Source: an uncultured Mycoplasmatota bacterium (GTDB lineage Bacteria; Bacillota_I; Bacilli_A; RF39; UBA660). From it: 32,110 nucleotides of DNA. The translations under genes were made by a program, and so were the position numbers. Shown piece by piece: positions 20,422-29,732 of this stretch (positions are counted from its first letter, which is position 1; every line of letters begins with the position of its first letter). Below the pieces are notes generated by a model. That model was not told the DNA's origin. It did not search any database and saw only the letters and a program-made list of their open reading frames with translations. Location: the NCBI GenBank assembly GCA_946486465.1, contig CAMLTY010000013.1, forward strand, positions 1 through 32,110. The letters are read 5' to 3'.

Positions 20422-21918
20422 CTAAATCAAGTTATTACCAGTCATTTCTTCTGGTTTTTCTATATCCATATATTTTAATATTGTGGGAGCGATATCTCCT
20501 AATTTACCTGTTTTTATTTCTTTGATATTATGGTCTGTAATAATAAATGGAACAGGACTTGTAGTGTGTGCAGTTATAACTTCACCTTTTTCGTCTTCCA
20601 TAATTTCAGAATTACCATGATCTGCTGTTATGAACATTGTAAAGTCTTTCTCCTTACTTGCTTTATAAAGTCTTCCAATATTTTCATTAACGGCTTTTAC
20701 AGCTTCTACAACTTTATCAAATTTACCAGTATGTCCTACCATATCACAGTTTGCAAAGTTTAGAATGATTAAATCGTATTTATCCATAACTTCTATTAAT
20801 TTATCTGTTACTTCATAAGCACTCATAGCAGGATACATATCATAAGTTGCTACATCTTTTCTTGGAACAATTATTTTATCTGTATTAGGAATATCTTTTT
20901 CTTCTCCTCCATCAAAGAAGTATGTAACATGTGGATATTTACTAGCTTCTGCTATTCTTAATATTTTTAACCCCTTTGATGCCGCATATTCTCCTAATGT
21001 ATTAGTTAGATGCATTGGAGGAAAAGCAGGTGTAGCGATAACTGTATGTTCTGGAGTCATCATAGTAACTAGTTTTACATTTTTAAAATCTACTCTTGGG
21101 AACTCTTTAAAGTCTTTATTAGTAAGAGCCGTGAAGGTTTGAGTAATACGATCTGGTCTAAAGTTAAGCATTACCATACCATCATTTTCTTTAAGAGTTC
21201 CATCATCTATTAATTTAGCAGGAACAATGAATTCATCCATAATATTTTGTTTATAAGAGTCTTCAATATAATCTTTATATGAATCTATTTTTGGTCCATC
21301 TCCATGTACTAATAAGTCATAATACTTCTTAGTAACATTCCACATTCTTTCTCTATCCATAGAATAATATCTTCCAGAAATATCTGCTAGTTTACCAAAG
21401 CCTAGTTCATTAAGCTTATTAGTTAGAGAATCTAGGAAGGTAAGAGCGACATCTGGAAGGGTATCTCTACCATCAAGAAATGCATGAACATAGACATTAT
21501 GAAAGTTTTCTTTTTTACATAAGTCTAACATTGCAAAGAAGTGATTAATATGAGAATGAACTCCTCCATCACTTAATAGTCCAAATAAATGTAGAGATGA
21601 ATTATTTTCTTTACAGTGATTAATTATGCCTAGTAAGGCTTCATTTTTAAAGAAACTACCATCTTCTATAGCATGATTAATTTGCATAAGAGGTTGGTCT
21701 ACAACACGTCCTGCTCCTATATTTAAATGTCCTACTTCACTATTACCCATTTGTCCAGCAGGAAGTCCTACTGCTTCACCACTAGCATCCAAAGTAGTAT
21801 GAGGATATTCCTTCCATAGATTTATAATATTTTCGGGGTGAGCTGTGATTATAGCATTACCTTTCTTTTCTTCTCTATATCCAAAACCATCTATTATTGT
21901 TAATAATACTTTTTTCAT
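20422..21918 (-). CDS. gpmI: 2,3-bisphosphoglycerate-independent phosphoglycerate mutase
   Basis: LLTIIDGFGYREEKKGNAI, GQMGNSEVGHLNIGAGRVV, HAFLDGRDT, FITADHGNSEIM. Confidence 0.98.
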   Translation of the reverse strand: MKKVLLTIIDGFGYREEKKGNAIITAHPENIINLWKEYPHTTLDASGEAVGLPAGQMGNSEVGHLNIGAGRVVDQPLMQINHAIEDGSFFKNEALLGIINHCKENNSSLHLFGLLSDGGVHSHINHFFAMLDLCKKENFHNVYVHAFLDGRDTLPDVALTFLDSLTNKLNELGFGKLADISGRYYSMDRERMWNVTKKYYDLLVHGDGPKIDSYKDYIEDSYKQNIMDEFIVPAKLIDDGTLKENDGMVMLNFRPDRITQTFTALTNKDFKEFPRVDFKNVKLVTMMTPEHTVIATPAFPPMHLTNTLGEYAASKGLKILRIAEASKYPHVTYFFDGGEEKDIPNTDKIIVPRKDVATYDMYPAMSAYEVTDKLIEVMDKYDLIILNFANCDMVGHTGKFDKVVEAVKAVNENIGRLYKASKEKDFTMFITADHGNSEIMEDEKGEVITAHTTSPVPFIITDHNIKEIKTGKLGDIAPTILKYMDIEKPEEMTGNNLI

Positions 21919-21929
21919 ATTTCACTCTC

Positions 21930-23207
21930 CTAGTATAATTGTTCATTTAAACAGAATATAGCATATATAGGTAAGTACCTAACATTTTTCTTTGTTGAAA
22001 AGTTATTTTCTGTAATACGATAGGCCTCTGTTACAATATATTTTTTCATAAAGACTGATAGACTCTTTACTTTAGAACCTTGTTTAGTAGCAAGTTCTAT
22101 AGGAATAATCTTACCCATCCTATTTTGAATAACAAAGTTAACTTCTGCTTTTCCTTCTGACTGATAATAGTATAGGGAATAACCTGCTTCTACCAAAGTA
22201 TGAGCGATATGATTTTCATATAAGGCTTGTTTAATATTATCATCTACTCTTAGTCTATCTTTAGTTAAGTTATATCTCATACTTAAAAGTCCATCATCTG
22301 GTAGATATAGTTTAAAACTATCAAGTTCTCTACAACTAGATAAAGGAGACTTTGCTACTCTTATTTTATATGAACGATAGACTAATTGGTTAGTTACTAA
22401 AAAGTTAATTGAGTTCTCATACTCTTTAGCTCTTCTTCCATAGCCCAAAACACCATATTGAAACTTTTTATTATCTTTTTCTAGTTGTTTAGGAATACTT
22501 TCCATTACTTCGATACCACGTTCTATATCTATTAAGTTTTTACTATTTAATAGTTCACTTTTATTTATATCAAAGACTCTTTCTTTAATACTATCAAGAT
22601 ATCCATAATGTTTTTTAGTAGCAAAGGCATCTACTACTTCAGGAAGTCCTCCTGTTATTAAATAGCCATAAAAGAAATCTAAAGCTTTAGTATGAACACT
22701 ACAACTTCTATGATTATCATAAGCATATCTTATTTTCTCTGCTACTTCTTTTTCTCCAATAGCCCATAAAAATTCTTCATAGTCCATTTCTGTCATTATC
22801 TTATATTGGAATTCTTCTCCTCTAAACTTTAATAGAGAATCTCTACTTGATGTAATAGCGATAACATGATAATCATTTTTATCATAACCAAATAGTTTTA
22901 TCCCTTTAATTATCTCTTCATCTGTAACATTATCAAAGATTATTAAGGTATCATTTTTAACAATAGGAACTTCTGATATTATACTTAGGGCTTCTGCTAG
23001 TCTTGTAATAGATCTTTCTTTTTTAAATAAGTCTTTCAAAATAGTATTATGGTCAGTATTAAAGTAAGCGACATGTTGATAGTTTTGTTTACCAAAGTCT
23101 ATTGCTGTATAAGTTTTACCTACTTGTCTTGTTCCAATTATTAATAAAGGCTTTCTTATTAAATCTGTTTTCCATTTCAATAAGAATTTATTAATTTTTC
23201 GTTCCAT
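21930..23207 (-). CDS. AAA_14/DUF4143-type ATPase
   Basis: Walker A GTRQVGKT; DUF4143-like C-terminus AEVNFVIQNRMGKIIPIELAT; SD GGGAGGTGA. Confidence 0.85.
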   Translation of the reverse strand: MERKINKFLLKWKTDLIRKPLLIIGTRQVGKTYTAIDFGKQNYQHVAYFNTDHNTILKDLFKKERSITRLAEALSIISEVPIVKNDTLIIFDNVTDEEIIKGIKLFGYDKNDYHVIAITSSRDSLLKFRGEEFQYKIMTEMDYEEFLWAIGEKEVAEKIRYAYDNHRSCSVHTKALDFFYGYLITGGLPEVVDAFATKKHYGYLDSIKERVFDINKSELLNSKNLIDIERGIEVMESIPKQLEKDNKKFQYGVLGYGRRAKEYENSINFLVTNQLVYRSYKIRVAKSPLSSCRELDSFKLYLPDDGLLSMRYNLTKDRLRVDDNIKQALYENHIAHTLVEAGYSLYYYQSEGKAEVNFVIQNRMGKIIPIELATKQGSKVKSLSVFMKKYIVTEAYRITENNFSTKKNVRYLPIYAIFCLNEQLY

Positions 23208-23240
23208 TTAGTGTAGTCACCTCCCACATCTTCTAATATA

Positions 23241-23269
23241 AGTATATATTTATTCTCTTGTTTAGTCAA
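23241..23269 (-). promoter_or_regulatory. sigma-A promoter for the AAA ATPase-gpmI unit
   Basis: minus strand TTGACT - 17 nt - TATACT. Confidence 0.7.
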
Positions 23270-23279
23270 TATTTTTGCA

Positions 23280-23311
23280 AAAATAAAAAGACTACTACTG
23301 CTCGTCTTAAT
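23280..23311 (-). terminator. terminator of spo0A
   Basis: AAGAC-N11-GTCTT followed by TTTATTTT. Confidence 0.55.
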
Positions 23312-23317
23312 AGTTAA

Positions 23318-24094
23318 TTACTGCCTAATTGCATCTTGATGAAATTCAAGACGAAGTTTATCTGCGACTGTGACAATAAATTCTGAATTAGTTGGTTTAG
23401 CTTTATCAATATCAACACTATGTCCAAAGATATCTTCCATTAACTGCCAATTACCTCTATTCCAACTTACTTCAATGGCATGTCTTATAGCACGTTCTAC
23501 TCGAGAGACTGTTGTATCAAATTTTTCTGCTATATCAGGATATAGTTCTTTAGTAATTCCACCTATTACTTCAGGATGCTCATAAAGGACTGTTATACCT
23601 TCTCTTATATATTGATAACCTTTAATATGAGATGGTACACCTAATTCATGTAATATCTTTGTTATTGATACTTGTAAGTTATTATATTTCATATCAATAG
23701 TTTTCTTATCATAATCGTTCTTACTACTACACTCTAATATTCTCTTTTCAAGTTCAGTTAATTCAAAAGGTTTCAATATAAAGTAACTAATACCTAATTC
23801 ACTTGCTTCTCTTATAACTTCTTGAGTATTAAATGAAGTTAATACTATTACTTTCTTATCTAGTCTTTTTTCTTTCATATCTTTTAGAACACTCATACCA
23901 TCTTTATTAGGCATAATTAGGTCAAGAACAATTACATCATAATCCTCTTGATTATTTTCTATTAGGTTTAATCCTTCTACTCCATCATTCGCAGTTAAAG
24001 TAACTTCTATTTCTTTATTATCTTTAAAGTACTCCTTCACCATTTTAACTAGTTCAATATTATCATCAATCATTAATACGTTGGTCTTTTTCAT
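23318..24094 (-). CDS. spo0A: sporulation master response regulator Spo0A
   Basis: Receiver domain ([23 protein letters not shown]) plus Spo0A C-terminal DNA-binding domain ([24 protein letters not shown]...[18 protein letters not shown]); SD AAGGAGAG before ATG 24094. Confidence 0.95.
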   Translation of the reverse strand: MKKTNVLMIDDNIELVKMVKEYFKDNKEIEVTLTANDGVEGLNLIENNQEDYDVIVLDLIMPNKDGMSVLKDMKEKRLDKKVIVLTSFNTQEVIREASELGISYFILKPFELTELEKRILECSSKNDYDKKTIDMKYNNLQVSITKILHELGVPSHIKGYQYIREGITVLYEHPEVIGGITKELYPDIAEKFDTTVSRVERAIRHAIEVSWNRGNWQLMEDIFGHSVDIDKAKPTNSEFIVTVADKLRLEFHQDAIRQ

Positions 24095-24173
24095 TTTCTC
24101 TCCTTCCATATACTACCACGCATCTTAATTATATAACAGATAAGAAAAATTTGATAGAGTAAAAAAAGAAAGA

Positions 24174-24186
24174 TTTTGTCGAAAAA
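24174..24186 (+). promoter_or_regulatory. candidate 0A box (Spo0A-binding site)
   Basis: TTTTGTCGAAAAA contains the core TGTCGAA; about 80 bp upstream of the spo0A start. Confidence 0.55.
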
Positions 24187-24187
24187 G

Positions 24188-24223
24188 AAAAAAGTTTTAA
24201 TCTTTAATAGATAAAACTTTTTG
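24188..24223 (-). terminator. terminator overlapping the 3' end of the 24197 ORF
   Basis: AAAAGTTTT-N14-AAAACTTTT then TTCTTTTT; stop codon inside the hairpin. Confidence 0.7.
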
Positions 24224-24733
24224 TTTGTCTAAATCTATTTTCGGTACTGTAGCACTAACAGTATATACTTTTTCTTCATTATCTACACCATCATAGTCTG
24301 CCACTTCGAAAACTAAATTATCTTTTTCTGCTAATTCCTTTATGTATGAAGGCCGTATAAACGTATAATGTGGATTTTCTTCATCACAATCTAGGGCACG
24401 CACTGCTATTATGTAATTAACTTGACCATCTCCAAGGTTTGCATATTTAAATAAAAGATTAGGATCAATTTTACCATCTGTAATTTCCTTAGCCCATCTT
24501 AATAATTCGTTACTAACACTGAGATGCTTGATGTAATCTTTTTCATCATTAAAGGTAACTGCAATATCAAACATTGTATGTTCTTTAGCATCGGTAGATA
24601 GGCTTTTATTAATATAGTCGTTATAATAAGTAATACTAAATTCTTTTATATATTTTTCTATCTCTTCTAAATACTGTTCTTGTTGTTTGATAGCTTCATT
24701 TCTCATTGCTATTAATTCTTCTAAATTTGGCAT
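24197..24733 (-). CDS. hypothetical protein
   Basis: 178-aa ORF closely downstream of tpiA; no recognised family. Confidence 0.7.
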   Translation of the reverse strand: MPNLEELIAMRNEAIKQQEQYLEEIEKYIKEFSITYYNDYINKSLSTDAKEHTMFDIAVTFNDEKDYIKHLSVSNELLRWAKEITDGKIDPNLLFKYANLGDGQVNYIIAVRALDCDEENPHYTFIRPSYIKELAEKDNLVFEVADYDGVDNEEKVYTVSATVPKIDLDKQKVLSIKD

Positions 24734-24753
24734 AATATCACTTCCTTAGCTTA

Positions 24754-25443
24754 CTATTGTAACTTATCAAGAAACTCTTGTAAAGAAGAAAGTTTTAAAG
24801 ATATTCCTCCTAATAGAAAGCCATCTATATCTTTAACTTGTTTTAATTCTTCAATATTATTTTCATTAGCACTACCACCGTATAACACTTTCTTATGATA
24901 TGTTTCTTTTAACATAGTAGTTACTTTTTCAATATCTAGATTTGTGGGAACAATACCTGTTCCAATAGCAAATATAGGTTCATAGGCTATGATACAATCT
25001 TTAGATTTATCTATATCACTTAATAGATAGTCCATATCTTTTTTTATTTTATCTACATAAGTACCACTATTATGTTCTTCTAAAGTATCACCAATACAAA
25101 TAATTGGTATTAAATCGTTAGAGAAAGCTTGTTCTAACTTTTGTTTACTTATATCAAGATTTTCATGCATCTTAGTAGTTCTTTCACTATGATTAATTAA
25201 AGTATAAACTGCACCTAATGACTTAATGGCTTTAGCAGTAACTTCTCCTGTATATGCTCCCATTTCTTTACTACTTACATCTTGTGATGCAAATGTTATG
25301 TTATTAGGTATTAATGGTAAGTAACAAATACTAGGTATTAAAATCATTTCATGACTATAGGTATTTAAGTTTTTATAATCTTCTAAATACTTTAATAATT
25401 CATCTTTTGTAAAATTACTCTTGTGATTTAAGGCTACTATCAT
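24754..25443 (-). CDS. tpiA: triose-phosphate isomerase (divergent)
   Basis: MIVALNHKSNF (Asn/Lys motif), LINHSERTTK (catalytic His), IAYEPIFAIGTG (catalytic Glu), LYGGSANENN. Confidence 0.92.
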   Translation of the reverse strand: MIVALNHKSNFTKDELLKYLEDYKNLNTYSHEMILIPSICYLPLIPNNITFASQDVSSKEMGAYTGEVTAKAIKSLGAVYTLINHSERTTKMHENLDISKQKLEQAFSNDLIPIICIGDTLEEHNSGTYVDKIKKDMDYLLSDIDKSKDCIIAYEPIFAIGTGIVPTNLDIEKVTTMLKETYHKKVLYGGSANENNIEELKQVKDIDGFLLGGISLKLSSLQEFLDKLQ

Positions 25444-26683
25444 TTTTCTTTCCATCCTTCCATTTGTTTTTAAGTTTTTCCACAAGTCTTGTGGATAAAG
25501 ATTGTTTTTTATTATGTTTAGTAATCGCTACTTTATAAACTTCTAAAACACTATCTGCGAAGCTTGATAAAGAATATTTCTTAACTGAGCCTTCCGCCTT
25601 ATCAGTTAAATTTTCTAATTCTAATTTATTAGTAGATAACTCTTCTACTATTTCTAAGCATTCTTTTTCATCTTTAAAGATACGGCCATTAAAGTTATCA
25701 ACAACTGCACTCTTAAAGGCATCATCATCAATACATATTACTGGTAAGGATGCTGCTAAGGCTTCTATTACTGTTAACCCCTGTGTTTCTGTAGTAGATG
25801 CTGTTATAAAAGCATTAGAGACATGATAATAGTTTGGCATATCTATCCAAGCAACTTTACCTGTAAACTTTATTCTATCTTCAAGTCCTCTTTCTTTAAC
25901 TTCTTTTTTATAATTCTCTTCATCTGGACCATAGCCTACTACTAATAGTTTGATATTCTTATTTTTAGTCTTTTCTATAATATCAAAAAGAAAAGTAACA
26001 TTTTTCTCTTGAGCAAGTCTTCCCACAAATAACATGACAAAGTCTTTTCTTTTATATCCTAAATAACGTCTTAAGCGAGTTACTTTTAGTTTGTCACTAT
26101 TTTCTTTATAAAACCTTGAAGCATCTAATCCTGTAGGTACTATATATATATCTTTGTCATAATGATATTCATCTCTAAACAAATGGTATGTCTTTACAGT
26201 GGGAACTATAAAAGCATCTGCTGTGTTATCACAATAGAATTTACTTATATATTCAACGGCTTTTTTACATCCCATATCAAAGAATTTAATATTTCTTGAA
26301 ACATACCAAGTATAATCTTTATACATAGTATGATAGGTATGTACTAAAGGAATATTATATTGTTTAGCGAATAGTCTTGCAAATATTCCCATACTAAGTT
26401 CAGTGTGAGAATGAATTAAATTTAAGTCCCAAGATTTAATTAGATTAATTACTTTTAAAGGATAAATACTAGACATTCTATAATCATAAATTCCTAAAGG
26501 AATACCGGGAATTTTTAGTATTCTTTCTTTTTCATTATAGTCATAGGTCTTACTATCCTGTCCTACTGTAACTATGTAGACTGTATGACCTTTTTGTTCA
26601 AGAGCTTTTTTTAAGGTTTCAACACTTGTTATTACTCCATTAACAGATGGTACATAAGAATCTGTAAATAGACCTATTCTCAT
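25415..26683 (-). CDS. GT4 glycosyltransferase, probable diacylglycerol glucosyltransferase type
   Basis: MRIGLFTDSYVPSVNGVITSVETLKKALEQKGHTVYIVT; HSHTELSMG; HTYHTMYKDY; TETQGLTVIEALAASLPVI. Confidence 0.88.
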   Translation of the reverse strand: MRIGLFTDSYVPSVNGVITSVETLKKALEQKGHTVYIVTVGQDSKTYDYNEKERILKIPGIPLGIYDYRMSSIYPLKVINLIKSWDLNLIHSHTELSMGIFARLFAKQYNIPLVHTYHTMYKDYTWYVSRNIKFFDMGCKKAVEYISKFYCDNTADAFIVPTVKTYHLFRDEYHYDKDIYIVPTGLDASRFYKENSDKLKVTRLRRYLGYKRKDFVMLFVGRLAQEKNVTFLFDIIEKTKNKNIKLLVVGYGPDEENYKKEVKERGLEDRIKFTGKVAWIDMPNYYHVSNAFITASTTETQGLTVIEALAASLPVICIDDDAFKSAVVDNFNGRIFKDEKECLEIVEELSTNKLELENLTDKAEGSVKKYSLSSFADSVLEVYKVAITKHNKKQSLSTRLVEKLKNKWKDGKKNDSSLKSQE

Positions 26684-26707
26684 AAAGTTTCCTCCTTTAG
26701 TAATATT

Positions 26708-27886
26708 TTATTTTTCAGGGATATTTTTTAGTCCTGGTAGTTCTTTACCTTCAAGATATTCTAGAGTTGCTCCTCCACCTGTTGAAATATGATATAGTTT
26801 ATCTGTTACGTTACAAGCGGTAGCAGCAGCGACAATATCTCCTCCGCCAAGAACGGTTTTAGCATTTATTTCTGTTAAGTAAGTTAAAACATCATCTGTA
26901 CCTTTAACATAATTTTTAAATTCATAAACACCAAGAGGTCCATTCCACATAACTGTTTTGGCATTACTTAAATTATTCTTAAAGATATTAACAGTATTAG
27001 GACCAATATCTAAGCCTATCTCATTATCAGTTAGTTCAGTTATATCTTTAATAGTACCTTTGGTATCCTCATATTTATCATTACAAACAACATCTACTGG
27101 TAATATTATTTTATCTTCATTTTCTTTTAATATTTTTTTACAGAAGTCAAGAGTTTCTTCATCTAATAGAGAGTTACCAATATTATAGCCTTCTGCTTTT
27201 AATAAAGTGAAAGCCATACCTCCGCCGATTAGAATTTTATCACATTTAGGTAGTAAGTTTTGAAGTAATCCTATCTTATCACTTACTTTAGCACCTCCTA
27301 ATATTATCATAAATGGTCTATCAGGATTAAAAAGATAAGATAAAGCATCTAATTCTTTTTCCACAAGTAGTCCGACACAACTAGGTAGATAGGTACTTAT
27401 ACCAACATTTGAAGTATGAGCACGGTGAAGAGTACCAAAAGCATCATTAATAAAGATGTCTCCTAAACTGGCCCAATATTTAGCAAGTTCCATATCACAA
27501 CCACTTTCTTTTTTACCATCTAAATCTTCATAACGTGTATTTTGCATTAGAATAATATCTCCATCATTCATATTAGCGACAGCTTGTTCTAACTCTTCTC
27601 CTCTTGTAGAGTTTACAAAAGTTACTTTTTTATCTAAAAGTTCACTAAGTCTAGTGGCAACAACACTAAGGTCATTTTTAACTTTATCTTCTTCAGATTT
27701 TACACGTCCTAAGTGTGACATTAAAATTATTTTAGCATTATGTTCTAAACAGTATTTAATAGTAGGTAAGCTTTTCACTATTCTTGTATCATCAGTAATC
27801 TTACCATCTTTTATTGGAACATTAAAATCACATCTAATTATTACTTTTTTATTATCAATATTTAAATCTTTAACAGTTTTTTTCAT
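26708..27886 (-). CDS. pgk: phosphoglycerate kinase
   Basis: VIIRCDFNVPIKDGKITDDTRI, ILMSHLGR, NDAFGTLHRAHTSN, ILGGAKVSDKIG, STGGGATLEYLEG. Confidence 0.98.
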   Translation of the reverse strand: MKKTVKDLNIDNKKVIIRCDFNVPIKDGKITDDTRIVKSLPTIKYCLEHNAKIILMSHLGRVKSEEDKVKNDLSVVATRLSELLDKKVTFVNSTRGEELEQAVANMNDGDIILMQNTRYEDLDGKKESGCDMELAKYWASLGDIFINDAFGTLHRAHTSNVGISTYLPSCVGLLVEKELDALSYLFNPDRPFMIILGGAKVSDKIGLLQNLLPKCDKILIGGGMAFTLLKAEGYNIGNSLLDEETLDFCKKILKENEDKIILPVDVVCNDKYEDTKGTIKDITELTDNEIGLDIGPNTVNIFKNNLSNAKTVMWNGPLGVYEFKNYVKGTDDVLTYLTEINAKTVLGGGDIVAAATACNVTDKLYHISTGGGATLEYLEGKELPGLKNIPEK

Positions 27887-27907
27887 ATATATAATCCTCC
27901 TAGTAAT

Positions 27908-27936
27908 ATTGTAGTATTTTTCTTATATTTTTTCAA
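27908..27936 (-). promoter_or_regulatory. sigma-A-type promoter for the pgk operon
   Basis: minus strand TTGAAA - 17 nt - TACAAT. Confidence 0.65.
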
Positions 27937-27960
27937 TATTGTTGCTATAACATTTTTGTA

Positions 27961-28002
27961 ATATAAAAAGACGGTTCCTATCAAAAGTCAAACCAGTCTT
28001 TT
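27961..28002 (-). terminator. intrinsic terminator upstream of pgk
   Basis: AAAAGAC(T)GGTT ... AACCGTCTTTTT imperfect inverted repeat with T tract. Confidence 0.65.
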
Positions 28003-28004
28003 AA

Positions 28005-28218
28005 TTAATTACTTAATAAAAACTCAAGTACACTTATAAATGGAGTTATTTTTTCACCGTTTATATATATTTTGTAATTATCTTTATCTATTTTTTTTAG
28101 TAATTATTGCAAGATAATAATGGCTTTCATCTTCTGGATTAACTTTTTTAAATTTTGAATCTAGTGAATCTTCTATTGTTAATTCTTATTAGTTTAGTCT
28201 TCCAAAATATAAAAGCAT
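28005..28218 (-). pseudogene. degraded small ORF with two in-frame stops and a homopolymer frameshift
   Basis: Reads MLLYFGRLN**ELTIEDSLDSKFKKVNPEDESHYYLAIITKK[+1 A]IDKDNYKIYINGEKITPFISVLEFLLSN*; A8 tract at 28091-28098 (7 A restores frame). Confidence 0.5.
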
Positions 28219-28239
28219 ATTTTTTTCGAAAATCCCATT

Positions 28240-28683
28240 TTATAAACGTTTTTCTTTTATAGTTGAATATAATGTTTTATTCTTTAAATCTGTTGCCTTT
28301 ATATTGTTTTCGTTAGCAAAAGCGTATAACCAATACATCCAGCCATAATCATTTTCTTCTACTGCTTTACCTATCGCTTGTTCAAAGTTTTCTATTAATA
28401 TATCACGAGGTAAAGTTGATAGCATTTTCCAGATTTCCTCAGCACCTGGCCAATTCATATCTTGTAGCCATATAAAGAGCTTAGGTATTATATCGGCAAT
28501 TTTAGGGTATCCTCTTTTTGTTAAGATTAAGGCTTCATAGTGCCAATTACCCTTATCACCAACTTGAACAAACTTCTCATTATCAAGGCTTTCGTCTTCA
28601 CTTAAAATATCTACGTATTTTTTCATTTCATCAACAGATAAAGTCTCATTAATAAATTTATTATAAGTTTCATTACTATTCAT
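28240..28683 (-). CDS. DUF5071-domain protein
   Basis: IIPKLFIWLQDMNWPGAEEIWKMLSTLP resembles the DUF5071 signature (recalled, not searched). Confidence 0.7.
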   Translation of the reverse strand: MNSNETYNKFINETLSVDEMKKYVDILSEDESLDNEKFVQVGDKGNWHYEALILTKRGYPKIADIIPKLFIWLQDMNWPGAEEIWKMLSTLPRDILIENFEQAIGKAVEENDYGWMYWLYAFANENNIKATDLKNKTLYSTIKEKRL

Positions 28684-28707
28684 CTAAAATTACTCCTATT
28701 ATTAAAA

Positions 28708-28730
28708 CTAAAAAGAGCCTAAAGCTCTTA
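28708..28730 (-). terminator. terminator of gap
   Basis: AAGAGC-TTTAG-GCTCTT followed by TTT; overlaps the stop codon. Confidence 0.75.
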
Positions 28731-29732
28731 TAGATTAGCAACGTATTTCGCTACTCTTACATATTGGGCAGTATAACTCATTTCATTATCATACCATGCT
28801 ACTACTTTAACTAGTTGTTCTCCATCTACTTCACTAATTGATGTTAGTAGACTATCAACTAAACTACCATAGTGCATACCAATTGTATCACTTGAAACAA
28901 TAGGGTCAGTTGTATATCCTAAAGTTTCATTAGTATTATTTTTAAGGGTTTCATTTATTTCTTCTACAGTTGTATTTTTATTAAGCTTTAATACTAAGTC
29001 AACAACTGAACCTGTAGTTACAGGAACTCTCATAGCAGTACCTTCCATTCTTCCTTCAAGGTTAGGTAGTACTTTACCAATAGCTGAGGCTGCTCCAGTT
29101 GATGCTGGAACAATATTAGCAGCACTTGCTCTACCACGACGAGCATAGATTCCTTTTTTATGAGCAACATCAAGGGTAGCTTGGTCATTTGTATAAGCAT
29201 GTACTGTAGTCATATATCCTTGTTTAATACCAAAGTTATCATCTAATACTTTTAGAACAGGTGCTAGACAGTTAGTAGTACAACTAGCTGCTGATATTAT
29301 TTTCTCACTTCCATCTAAAATATCATGATTAACATTATAGACAATAGTTTTAACATCTCCTTTAGCAGGAGCAGAAATAATTACCTTTTTAGCACCAGCA
29401 TTGATATGGGCCATAGCTTTCTCTTCACTTGTGAACTTACCAGTACATTCTAGAACGATATCAATATCTAAATCTTTCCATGGTAATAGATTAGGATCTG
29501 TTTCAGCATAGACTTTAATCTTCTTATCTCCTACTACGATATTATCTCCTTCAAAAGATATTTCATCAGCTCTATATCTTCTATGTGATGTATCATATTT
29601 AAGTAAATAAGCAAGTTGTTCTGCATCTGTTAAATCATTAATAGCCACTACTTCCATTTCTGGATCATTATCTAGTAATCTAAATGCTAATCTTCCTATT
29701 CTTCCAAACCCGTTAATTGCAACTTTTTTCAT
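28728..29732 (-). CDS. gap: glyceraldehyde-3-phosphate dehydrogenase, type I
   Basis: [69 protein letters not shown]. Confidence 0.98.
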   Translation of the reverse strand: MKKVAINGFGRIGRLAFRLLDNDPEMEVVAINDLTDAEQLAYLLKYDTSHRRYRADEISFEGDNIVVGDKKIKVYAETDPNLLPWKDLDIDIVLECTGKFTSEEKAMAHINAGAKKVIISAPAKGDVKTIVYNVNHDILDGSEKIISAASCTTNCLAPVLKVLDDNFGIKQGYMTTVHAYTNDQATLDVAHKKGIYARRGRASAANIVPASTGAASAIGKVLPNLEGRMEGTAMRVPVTTGSVVDLVLKLNKNTTVEEINETLKNNTNETLGYTTDPIVSSDTIGMHYGSLVDSLLTSISEVDGEQLVKVVAWYDNEMSYTAQYVRVAKYVANL

